This document shows positions 27,576 to 40,100 of a stretch of DNA of 64,000 bases, in pieces. The notes beneath the pieces are model-generated. The model searched no databases and was not told the origin of the DNA. It saw only the letters and a list, made by a program, of their open reading frames with translations. Positions within the stretch are counted from its first letter, which is position 1. Each line of letters begins with the position of its first letter. Source of the stretch: Paralvinella palmiformis (taxonomy: Eukaryota; Annelida; Polychaeta; Terebellida; Alvinellidae); contig JAODUP010001285.1 of the NCBI GenBank assembly GCA_025642065.1, forward strand, positions 1 through 64,000, given 5' to 3'. Both the position numbers and the translations under genes were made by a program.

Positions 27576-28740
27576 GTCATTCCATATAAAATTAAACAAA
27601 TTCTGAAAATGTTCCCACCTGCCCACTTTAGACGGTATTAATATTTTGTATATATCAACTACCATGTATATGATGAGCCCCGGTACAATTTTTAGGTTCC
27701 ACTAAAAAATATTTTCAGAGTTACACCACTTCGAAGTGCTGAGGGATTAATTATGGCGCCTTCGAAATCACGTATAATTTTTAGCCCTGTTTGAACCCTT
27801 GTTAACATTTTAATTAATTGGCATAGACATGAAACATTCAGGGCTGAAAGATGTATCACATATCTGTCCAAAACTGCAATAAAACGGAGGTAATGAATAA
27901 ACCCATCTTAATAGCAATTTCAATTAACTCAATCATTAAGAAGTGCCTGAATTATTAATTCTTACATTTTGCATTTATCATTACAATATTATATTAATAA
28001 CATATTAATAATTTAAGTCAGTCTAAAAACTAATTTTCAGGTATATCTGGGGAAAATGTGTCACCAATTTGTTGGCTGTGTCAAATGTTTTTTTTTAAAT
28101 ACGCTTTTGACGGTTAATGATGCTAAACTGTCATAAACCTGTTTATGACATAAACCTTGGATTAATCCATGGTTTTTGACATGGCGTCATAAACTAGCCA
28201 ACCCTGGTTAAGAGGCTTACCGGTATAAGCTACATAGTCTAGTTAATGAAGACTGTAGCTGGAATGTTTCTAACATCATAGAGTATCATTATAATCCTTG
28301 ATTTACATCTAGTACCAGGTCATCTACTAACTGTAAACAATACAATCATTACCTCAGAAGGTGTCTGGGCTAAGATAAATGGATCTTTTCTCTGAAGATG
28401 ATCATGTAGATATTTAACGGCTGACCAGGCCATCTTCTCCGTACGTTCACTCTGTGGGTAACAAACACATCCTGTTAGTTTTTTCATTCATCCATCCCTC
28501 CGTCCATCCTGTTATTTGTCTGTCTGTCAGTCTATCTATCTAGCTATATATACTTAGATAACAAACAAATACTGCTACTGCCCTCTCTGTCCATCTGTCA
28601 GTGTGATGGGCATTAGACACTGTGAGTTACAAATTGTCAATACAACCTCTGGAAAATTCATCAGGGGACTCAGTTGATTTTCATGCTAAGATGTGTAATG
28701 TCTCATCTCTCTGCATGTGTATGTATGTGTGTATGTATGT

Positions 28741-28787
<47 letters not shown>

Positions 28788-29044
28788 TGTTGTGTGTGTA
28801 TGTGTGTGTGTGTGTCTGTTACTGAGCCTCATCCAATTATGATAAAATGGTAATTTACTTACCACAATTTTCTTCTTGTTATCCTTAATAAGATCCAGTT
28901 CATTCATGACAATCCATGGTATTACTAAACAGTGACTACTATAATCTGTTTCAACAAAAATAATAATACACATACATTAATAAAGTTTGTTCTTCTTTAG
29001 ATGAAAGTAAATATAATCAATCTCTCAAGTATTCCATTTAACTG

Positions 29045-29091
<47 letters not shown>

Positions 29092-32000
29092 TTGTTTAAA
29101 TTGTTATGAATAGAATTATCACAATACAATTGATGACCGCTTTATTCTATACTACACATGAATCTGATTAAATCGACATCCAGATTTACCTGTAAGCCTT
29201 ATGTCCTGGAGCGTGCTGATGAAATTGAGTGAGTTCAAGAGAATATTGGTGTCAATTATTATGTATAACACCTGGAAATATAACATGGATGAAAACATCA
29301 TGGCCACTGTTTTTAAATTATGAACCCATCTCTAAACATTGTATAAATGTAGTTCACGGCATGTTGTAGACTCTATTTGTAAATAGATAGACAGATAGAT
29401 AGATAGATAGTGCAATAGATAGACAGACAGATAGATAGATAGTGCAATAGATAGACAGACAGACATTAAGATAGACACATCGACAGATAGATACAATACT
29501 GTTTAGAGCGTATTTGTCACCAGTGATATAAGAAACAAAATTATCTGTCTGAAAACTAGTTTGTGCATCAAAGAGTCATACCACTTCGTGAAGTTATACT
29601 AGTACAATGTTAAAAGGGAGAACGTCAGAAATGCAATGCTCATACTGGAGATATTAAACAGGTTGGCAGTGAAACAGAAAACCTACCTTTTGTTCAGAAC
29701 CTCGGACATCCGTAACAGACGAGTAACTGGTGAATAATCCAGATGTCAAACCCTGTTCACCCTTCTGGAAAACAAGACATCATGAAAACTAGTCGGATCA
29801 AACATGGCTGTATTAAACAACATACAAAAGATGGCAGAACAGCCTGTAGTCCTGATATTTGATACAATGTAATATTTATTTCCAATTTTGTACATCTCCT
29901 TTGTATGTTTTACAGAAAGTAATAATAATAATAATAATGTATATATAATAAAGTGCCCTTACTAGCAGGAGCCATTCAAAGGCGCTGTACAAATAATATA
30001 ATTTAATATACACAAATCGGATGACCCATATAAGTTGTCTACCTACAGGTCTCAGGAAATACAACACAATGTCATATTTCACTGTATGTGTGCCAGAGAT
30101 AAGATAAGACAAGAAGAAAAAAAAACAGTAATGAGATGTATTTATAGAAGATTAAGAAAGAAAAAGATACGGCTTTACTGGGAAGATCATGATAAGTTCA
30201 GTGACATCATAATGAGTAATCGATGCAGACGCAGATAGCTTCAATTTTGAGTGAAGATGACATTCCGAAGAACATCTTATATTTTCACATTTTATTTCAC
30301 ACCAGCTGACTGATCCCAGAGTACCACAGATTTGATGATTCCTTTAGTTTGAAACCTTGAAATGCGTTTGGATATTATTCTATTTATTATTGATGAAAAC
30401 TCACTAACCGCTTCATCAAATTTGTGAGAGTGAAATGTACTGTGACAGAGTTATATTATCAGAGAAATCCTACTGTTGTATGCAAAAAAAACTACCTTAA
30501 CAATACTTACCAAAATATCCTTATCGCTGAAATTCTCTCTGATCTCATTTATCTACAACAGACAAAAATAGTCATTATGGCCACGATGCAGAACCGTACA
30601 TCAACCATCGGTGTTAAAATTGGTAATAGAAAACCTACATTGGTGTCACCACAACAAAATATAACATCATATCTTACACACGAGTTTAACAAAATGACAT
30701 TCAACTTTCAGCCAGAAGTCATCATAAATACAATATTCCCCACATTACCGTCTCATAATTGTTATCACTCAAAATATGCTCCATTATTTCGCTATTCATG
30801 TCATTTCATTATCAGTGTAACCGTAAATGTATAGCTGAGCATTAAGTGCTCAGCTTAAACAAAATCAGTGCATTCTTATACAATATTGTAAATTTTGGTG
30901 ATAATTATTTACACATTAATATACCAATTAGGCTTGGGCAATTTGAACACATTTTCATTCATCTGAAAGTCTGAATAGGATTTTAGACTTAGACACTCTA
31001 ACAAACCAGGTTTTAGTGTTCTGCAACTTAAACATCTTCAACAAACACCACAAATTTGATACCTGGCCTATAATTGTAGAGTGCCGTGCTCTAAGGATTC
31101 TTCCATAAAAATAAAATGGTAGAAACTGGCCAAAGTAATGAAACTTACTTCTGTGTTATTAATTTTTGCTGTATTAACTAGACCAGCTGTATATATGTTA
31201 CAGTTAATCTGCATAATCAGGTAATATGTATATTACCTGAAATATTCAGGTAATAAGTCTATTGCTAACTAAGATTTAATACATATTACCTAAAAATTTC
31301 AGGTAATATACATATTACCTGATTATACAGATTAACTGTAAAATATGTCAGTGTCTTTACAGGATATTATTATTTAACTACACAGCAATTTATATCATCA
31401 ACATTTTGAACACACTGTATACGTAGATAATGTACAATTGTTAAATCAACATGGCAAGGAATTAACTCAGTTCTTTAATGATAAGTAATGTAAAGTGTAA
31501 TCTCTCCAATGCATGTTTAAATCATAATGAGGGCATAGTGACCTGTTTCACATAAATGCATAATAAAGTAATGGGGCTAGATCACATTATATCTTTATGT
31601 TACTGATAGCATCTGGGTTAAGTATACATTTGATGCTCCAATTATTTGCCATCATGCACCAGCATTAATTCAGGTTATATAATCGTTGTTTCTGATGATA
31701 ACAATATAAACTTAGTGAAGTCACACTAAATAAAAAGGGATGATCGTTGCACTAAAAATCAACAAGTAAACTGTGATAATAAAAATTCTGCGATATTAAT
31801 TTTTATAATTCGTTAAAATTATACACATGTGCTATATAGTAACATATATATACGTAGCTCTGAACCAAATCATATCAGTGCCACAAATATAACTATAAAC
31901 AAGAAGTTATACTGTGCTAGTTTCATCAACACTAACTCGGTGACTAAGCCAGTGTTTGAAAAAGTAAAAGGATGGAATGATTAATGTAAGCAGTCTCATT

Positions 32001-35000
32001 ATAGAAACACACTGAACCGAGCTCTATATCTTTAATAAAATTTGTTTTTCAAAAATGAATATGCAGTCAATTCAGTATGTTAGCTAATTGTCCCGCAGTC
32101 AAAATTTCTATCCCAGAATATCAGAGCATTTTCAAAAGACATAAAAAAAGTTTTCTAAGAAAGAAGTCCCAACTACCTCAACTCATCGACCTGTTACGTG
32201 TTAAACATGAATAGCCGATCTGCAGCACTATATATGTCCAATGAATCAGAATCGGTGTAAAGTTAACAAACCACCTATTCGTGAAGCTACTGGCAATCTA
32301 TTCCAGGCGTGTGCCATGGATAAGGACAGCCTCCCCCTCACAGTCCTTTTATTGAGGCAATGAGGAGGCTCGTATGTCTCAGTGACCCATGACAGCTATG
32401 CCATTAGGAGCTCTAGCTTCTGTTTGGGACAACCAAGCTGGTTAATGGGAGGAGGCTAGATGATTGATGTTTTACGGGCATGTGAGTGGAGGCTAGACAG
32501 ATATGGACTAAGGATGAGGTAGCCCTAACGGAAACCTGTACTAATAATACCCCAAATAATATGCGACCTTGAACAGGTGTGTTTTTAGAATGGATTTAAA
32601 AAGAGATGATGCATTTCTAATATCACTGAATATGACATATCATACACAAATTACGAGATCAATATAACAAAATATTTGGTATCACACTGGCTCTAAAGTT
32701 TTCTGGAATATCGAACAATTTTAGAATATTCAGTCAAAGATTAGTCAGCAAATTAATAGTAATAGATCACAATAAGATGCATCAACAGATATAAAACCGA
32801 GCGAAAAGAAGAAAATAAAGGCTACCTCAGCTGAAATATGGCACGTCACAACAACTTAATACTTTATGTACTAAATATTACAAGTATGCCAATGGTAAAT
32901 GTAAACGTTTTTTGTCAATTGTTTTGTACACACAATAAACTAAATGAGTCAAGCAAACTCAACAGGTAATGAAGTGAAAGATGAAACATCCTTCACACAT
33001 AGCCCGGCTCAGCTTTGAACCAAAGTGCTACAGATATGTAGCCAACCACACACACACTATTAGTTAGACCAGGAAGCACACCTATGCATGTGATTTAAAA
33101 AAATAATAATAATTACAAAACTTCTATAGTGCCAATATCCTCGAAAAGAATCAAGATCAGTGGTGCACCTAGTGGAGGGGTTGGACAAACTCATAGTTCA
33201 GATACGATGCAAAGTTCATCAACAAATGATCAGATGGCGAGGAAACTTAGGAAGGAAAAGCGAGTCTGAAAATGTTTTTTTTTAATGGTGACGGAAAGAA
33301 ACTATCCTATTTGATGACATAACATATTCAGAGAGTGAATTCCAAAGAGTAGGGACAGCAACTGAAAAGGCACGAGTCTCAGCATGAGTTTTAACCCTAA
33401 GAACTGACAACAAGTGAAAACGAGATGAACGGAGTTCTCTGGGCTTGGGTGCTAAAGAAAACATGGACAATAGATACGAAGGTTCTCCAGAAGAAAGAGT
33501 TTGATAGGCTTAAATAAAAGATAATTATTAATACTGAAAACGGTTATCATTTGGATTATTAACGATAAACAAAGTGTACAGATAATTACAGGCTTATTGT
33601 TGTTACCAATACTGCTGAAAATGTCATACCATGCAAGAATATCCACATGGCATTGGTTTCTCAGGTGAGACTGAATGATATCAGTACAAGTCAAGTGAAA
33701 TATATTTTATTATACTGGCAAGTGCATACAGAGATCATCATTGTAACAAAACAAGTAATAACATACACCCAGTCTTACAGGTTTATTGGTCAGTTACATA
33801 TATCTGAGCTTGAAAATAAGTGCTATCTGTATTTCATTTATATAAGTTTTTCTTGTTCCATGTAACATTTATAAAATTGGCAAAATGATGATTGGCATTC
33901 TTCTTAATATACACAAATTTATCAAATGTGTTTAAAAGTTTGAAATTTAGATATTTATTTGAAATGTTCAGGTACAACTGCCACCATTCAACACCGAGCC
34001 TTTCAGACGTGTTTTAGGTTGCTATCACCGACTAAAGATGATGAACTAACTTCACGTTGCACTTGAAATAATGCCAAACGCATATAATCTTTTAATAATT
34101 AAATGTGGAGTGGGATCGTTCACGGAGACATATATTGGCTGACCTATGTCATCAGTTACAGCAAGCTGTAGTTTTTTGTGTGTGTTTTATATAGAAAAAT
34201 ACATATCATTACCACGTGAAAATAATTTGTCATTTTACGACCATTTTTGTTTATATATGTAGTAACTGGACGATGTAATCAGAGAGAGCGGGCTCTCAAT
34301 CCCCGAGCTAAAGTTCTGTAGCTAGCAACACTACAAGTATGGCCATTTTATTGAGATGAATCAATAACCTTACATTGTCATGGTGATGATAAATATCATT
34401 GCAGTATACTTAAAAATAATTAACAATAAAATATAACATATTTCTGTCAATGGTAAAGAGTGTTCTATATTTGTTTACATCGACTTGATAAATTTGGAAC
34501 TAATCCTGAATTACGTTGTCCACGTACCCGACCAAACTAAGATTTAATTGATATAAACTTTGACAATTTCTATGATTAATAAACTAATGTTGGCTGGTCT
34601 CTGAGTCCCTTATAAGATAATTATAAGACTACGGTAATTCCACATACACGTGTGTACAGGCCACGGAAATAATCCTAGATTACTGTAGAAAAAAGGGCTA
34701 TTTGTGTTATAAATGAGGAATATTGTTATTATAATGCCACATTTATATAGCACTCTTTCCATAGTACTGTATCACACGTTCAAAAGTGCTTGACGTGTAA
34801 AATAAAATTTGACAATAAAATATTATAAATAAAAATGGACATTATACACATTATTTAAAAGCAAGCACCTATATTTAGTGTAATTTGCTGATGAATCCTA
34901 GCCACATACTTCTAGTTCGAACCCTGTCTGTCAAATCCATTAAGTACCACAATTCAGAAGTAGACTTAAAGGGACAGTTCACCCTCAGATAATATTTCTT

Positions 35001-36101
35001 AGATATGTAATGCTTAGAACAGTAACCAAAAATTCCACAATAATAATCCAAATTACTGGACGGCCGCCATTACGGCTGCACCAGATGCCAAATTCCAAGG
35101 CGGGAAGGAGAAAAGTCAAGTGCTCTGACGTCACCTGAGCCAGTAGTACACAGAGCTCACATAGGCACCAGTTAGTGTTCCTGGTTCTTCTCACGCCTTT
35201 TTCGATGATTCAACTTTTTTTGAAACAATCGGAATCATCTTCATCTTGTAATGGTTCTTCTGGCTCAAACTGATATGGTTGTGTGTCATTCGTGGCATAA
35301 TTTTAACAAGATTATTGCATTTTGTGCTGCAATTATTCCTGGCTAACACTTGTTTACATGCTTTTGTACGGGCTCTACAGATTTATGCTCAAACTGCTGG
35401 GTTCATGTGGTGGAGGCCAAAGGCCATTAAAAGTCAATTAATCAGCACTTTGAACTGAATTATTTAATACGTGGACAATCGTTTTCACACTTTGACATCA
35501 TTTATATTTGTAAACATAGTTGTATTAGTACTTAACATTTGAAATGAAGGTGGACTGTTCCTTTAAGGGAACAATTAAAGTGTTGGTTAATTAACTATTA
35601 ATGGTCTATGGACGCCACCATTTTGAAGCCAGACACAGACCACTGGATGCTCCTGGAGTCTAACATCACCTACCCCAATTATAACAATGTAAACAGAGGT
35701 CAGTCAAACATGTATTTTTGGTCCAAACAGCCTCATATGTTACTGAAATAGCTAAAGAAAATTATATAGTGAAATTCCTGAAGATGATTGTTTTATGCTC
35801 TTGTATCTAGTATTCGAGGAAGCCGTAATGGCTACCTTCCAGTAATTAGGAATATTTCCTTATATCTATGATACCAGGCAGAGTTTGTGATTATTCTTGT
35901 GGGATTTGGGATTACTTTTATAAGCAGTACACATTTAATTTTAAATCATACTATCTGAGGGTGAATTGTCCCTTAAATTTCCTAAAGCAAATAGCTTCTA
36001 TTTGGACACCAGTTAACCCTATAATATAAATTCCAATAATAATGCATGTTTCGTATAACACAGATTAAATAGTGGACATAATAAATTTCTAGCTCATTGT
36101 T

Positions 36102-36134
<33 letters not shown>

Positions 36135-37075
36135 AAGATATATATATATATGTATATATATACAAAGATATATATATATATATATCATTGGAATCATACC
36201 ATAATCAATTTGATAAAGATTTTATGAACAATTCTTTTTGGAATAATGTTGTTCATATTACGATATGAATGGAGAAAGAGAGGAAATGACAATTATCAAT
36301 GACGATTCTTTTCCATGATCAATGTTTTGCCACTTGACTTATAGATAGGTTCAGTGCATCACCATTTAACTACATAAGGCAAAAAGACTTAGTATATAGG
36401 ATATTCCATAGTTTGTTAGGTCTATAGATTTCAGTGACTTTCCAACCCGGTTCTTATTTTGCTGAATCTGATGTTAGTATGTTATGATGTTAGTATGTTA
36501 TGATGATGATGATGATTGATGTTTTACGGCCACTTTTGTGCACATGGCAGGCTAAATGGGCCCGAGCGACCTCCAAAGGTAATGAACTATGAAGTAAGAA
36601 GTCAAAGATGAAACACCCTTCAAATATGCCCATGCCAGGATTCGAACATGGGTGGTAGGGATCTGTGATCCAACACGGTACCATTAGACCATGGAGGCGA
36701 CCTATGTGACACAACTGTTGAATTATATTGCGAAGATCTAGTATCATAACTTCAAGGTTTGACGCTTACATTTTAATCTAATCAACTTTGTCCACGATGA
36801 ACTGTAATTATAAACAAAGTATTCATTACCTCATTCATGAGTTTAGCATATTCCTCGGGTGATGTTTCATATTCCATATCTTCTTCCTGGTCACGTGACT
36901 GCTGTTCCCATGATGTTCTATCATGTGACTTATTATGCAAGATTTCTGGAAATCATAACAATTCACGTGTTAGAGTTGGTTGTTACGAGTTTGTGTGTCA
37001 TAAATTCAGTGCTATACTTACACACACACACACGCACTTTGGGCAAATTAAATATCAGCTTCTGCTATTTCCATA

Positions 37076-37109
<34 letters not shown>

Positions 37110-40100
37110 TATTTAGCAGGCCTACACAGGGCTACAGTACATTATAGATAGAATATAGACCAAACTCTTGCTGATGATATTTATAAAAGGAGGATTACTA
37201 TTAAAATGTCAATACAGAAACTAATTTAAGTCTCCATCTAAAGTGTCAAAGTGGAGTACTTCCATAATAATTTATTCAGCCTTTCCACTTGAAAACATTG
37301 ACTGCATGATTTGTTCACATTATTCACAACTACTTAAACCCAGCACCCCTAAATTCATGACATACAAGGGTAAGCTTGTTATCTGTTAGAGCAAAGTCTA
37401 CATCTATAATGGGGATTGTATGTAACAAAGGATTTTGATGAACCAGATATAAATACCTCAGAGAATGAGAGAATTACGTCCAGATCAAATAATTTGTAGT
37501 GTTTTATTATGGTGATGATGATGATTGATGTTTTACGGCCACTTCTGTGCACATGGTAGGCTAAATGGGCCGAGCGACCTCCAAAGGTAATGAAGCGAAG
37601 TCGAAGATGAAACACCCTTCAGAAATGCCCACGCAAGATTCGAACACGGGTGGTAGTGATATGTGGTCCAATGTACTACCAACTAGACCAATGAGGTGCC
37701 CTCTTTTTATTATGGTATATGTGTTAGTGTTTTGTGAAAAATGATGTGGACCAAATATGGGAATAGAAAATACAGATAAATAATGATCCCTTCTCTACTG
37801 AATATTGGGATCACAAATGGTGAATTTCATGTGTATGCTGTTTCCAGAAATTTGATGGCACTGAACAATAATTTTCCAATATGATAGGGATTCAATACTG
37901 ATGAAATCATTGTTTTGCTGTCAGTTCAGGAATCCAACACACAAATATTGGAATCCCCTATTCCTTTGGGAAAATTATACTAAATGAGCTTACATCTCGG
38001 GTGCAAAGTATGGAGAAAATAATGATGATTTGACAATTTTCTCTTGTCATAGTTTAAATAACACACAAATATATTATTAAAATAGGCTATTGTCAACTCG
38101 AACACATTTTAATAGAATTAGTTGTATTGCAAGTGACATTTTTATTGAAAAGCATATGTGCACACCAGACATGGGGTCAATTCCATTTTGTCAATTCCAA
38201 TGAATTCCATTTCCACATCAAATGTATCAATTCCAATTCCATTTTTACAGACTTTTTTTATCTACTACTTTTTACCATGAGTAGGTACTCCAAGTAGTTT
38301 AGAGTCCAAGTAGGATTGTCATGGCCAAAATATTTCTTAATTAAAATATTAAATGGTAAATTAATTTGTGGATTTTTCCAATTCCAGAATTGAGCATCAA
38401 TTCCAATTCTATAAATGAATTGACCCCGATGTCTGATGCACACAAACAAATCTGCAATTACTTATGTTGCAAACTTGACTAACTCCATGCCATGTTAAAC
38501 AATTATATGCCATGACTAGTTGTTCCACAAATTGACTAACTGAAATTTTGATGCATAATTACAATTACCAAATTATCAAAAATAATTATATTCTACAATA
38601 TTTCACACATTTTTGTGAAAACCCTAATAGTGTAATGCTGAAGACAATTTAAACACGCTACATATTCCATCCTTTGAGAAGCATACCCTGCATTAATGTT
38701 TGTTGCCTGATTTCATGAGAAACTAACTGGGTAATCATGAACTAGTTCTAACAGTCAACTAAACTACACAACAATTACATTTATAGGCAGTTGTCATTTT
38801 TCTAAGTAGTTTTGCTTTTAGTATTTAAGTATTTATGACTACTATAGCAAACAGGTTACCTTGAACCCGTTGATATTAGTTGATTCTGAGCATGTTGTGC
38901 AAACAAATAAAAACCAGAAACCGGACGATCTGATTTTAAGAAAATTTCAAATAAAACAGCAATACCTGTACACGTCACATAAATTGGACAAAACTCAAGT
39001 CAGTTCAAGTACATTAACCCAGTTAATAACCAATATATACAAAAACGTGTTTTTTTTAAATTTATATGAAGTCCACGGATGAGCAATACCAGCAAGAAAC
39101 AGTATATGGTAGACCAGAGACTACCATATTTGTTCTAAACTGTTAGTTAACAAAACGTGAATGGGATAAAAACTACATTTATTTTGAAATAGGCCTTATC
39201 CTAAATCATACCTTGGGCTACTTAGGCCATTATCTGCTTTTGTTATTGCTACATTCATTAAGATAATAGAATTATGGAAACAGTTTATTGTATGTACTTC
39301 ATTTCTGTGTATATATTACAGTTAATCTGTATAATCAGGTAATATGTATATTACCTGAAATTTGCAAATAGCCTGTGTTATATCTCAGTTAGCAACAGAT
39401 GTATTACCTAAATATTTCAGGTAATATACACAGTACCTGATTATACAGATTAACTATAACACACACACACACATATATATCCTATTCAGGTAACAATCTA
39501 AGTCTGGTCATAATTCAGAAAGATTCACAAACATCACAAAAACCTGTGACCATGTCACTATAAAAATGTAGTGCACACATACACACACACTTCCCAACAG
39601 CTTATTCTTCTTAAAAATTAATCACAATTCATATACATACCATTCGGTGGTAAAGATGTCGCAGAATAAGAACAGTCCAAGTCGGACTTAGCTTCTTTTG
39701 CATGCTTCGTATGAGATTCTGCCACCTTCCACGCATTCGTTTTACACAGTTGTCCAGTGGTTTTATTCACATTGTGTTTAGGCATTGATTTAGCGAAAGA
39801 CTTCAAGGCCGGTGAATCCCTCTTTCTGGATTTCAGGATCTTTGCTGTCTTGTCTGTTTTTATTTTGAATTTCAACAGTGAACCGTTGCTCTTATCTTTC
39901 TCACGTCCTATTTTCTGATTTTTATCTCGAACTGCATCACCTGTGTTGTCTCTTTGGAATCGAACATTACCCTTGACCTTCTTACCATGAATGTCATCAT
40001 CTGTTACCACAGAAAACGTTCGAACAAACTGAGCTGCTGTGGAATGCTTTTGTATCTTTTTAGTACGTGGGTGCGATGATGTCTCATGTCTATCACATGT

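Noticed and set aside
29387..29480. Regularly spaced repeats resembling a CRISPR-like array
   Set aside because: GATA/GACA microsatellite with a GTGCAATAG interruption; eukaryotic context and no spacers.
30424..30834. 136-codon plus-strand frame
   Set aside because: No domain, and it overlaps in antisense an SWT1 exon with good splice sites; composition is that of random AT-rich DNA.
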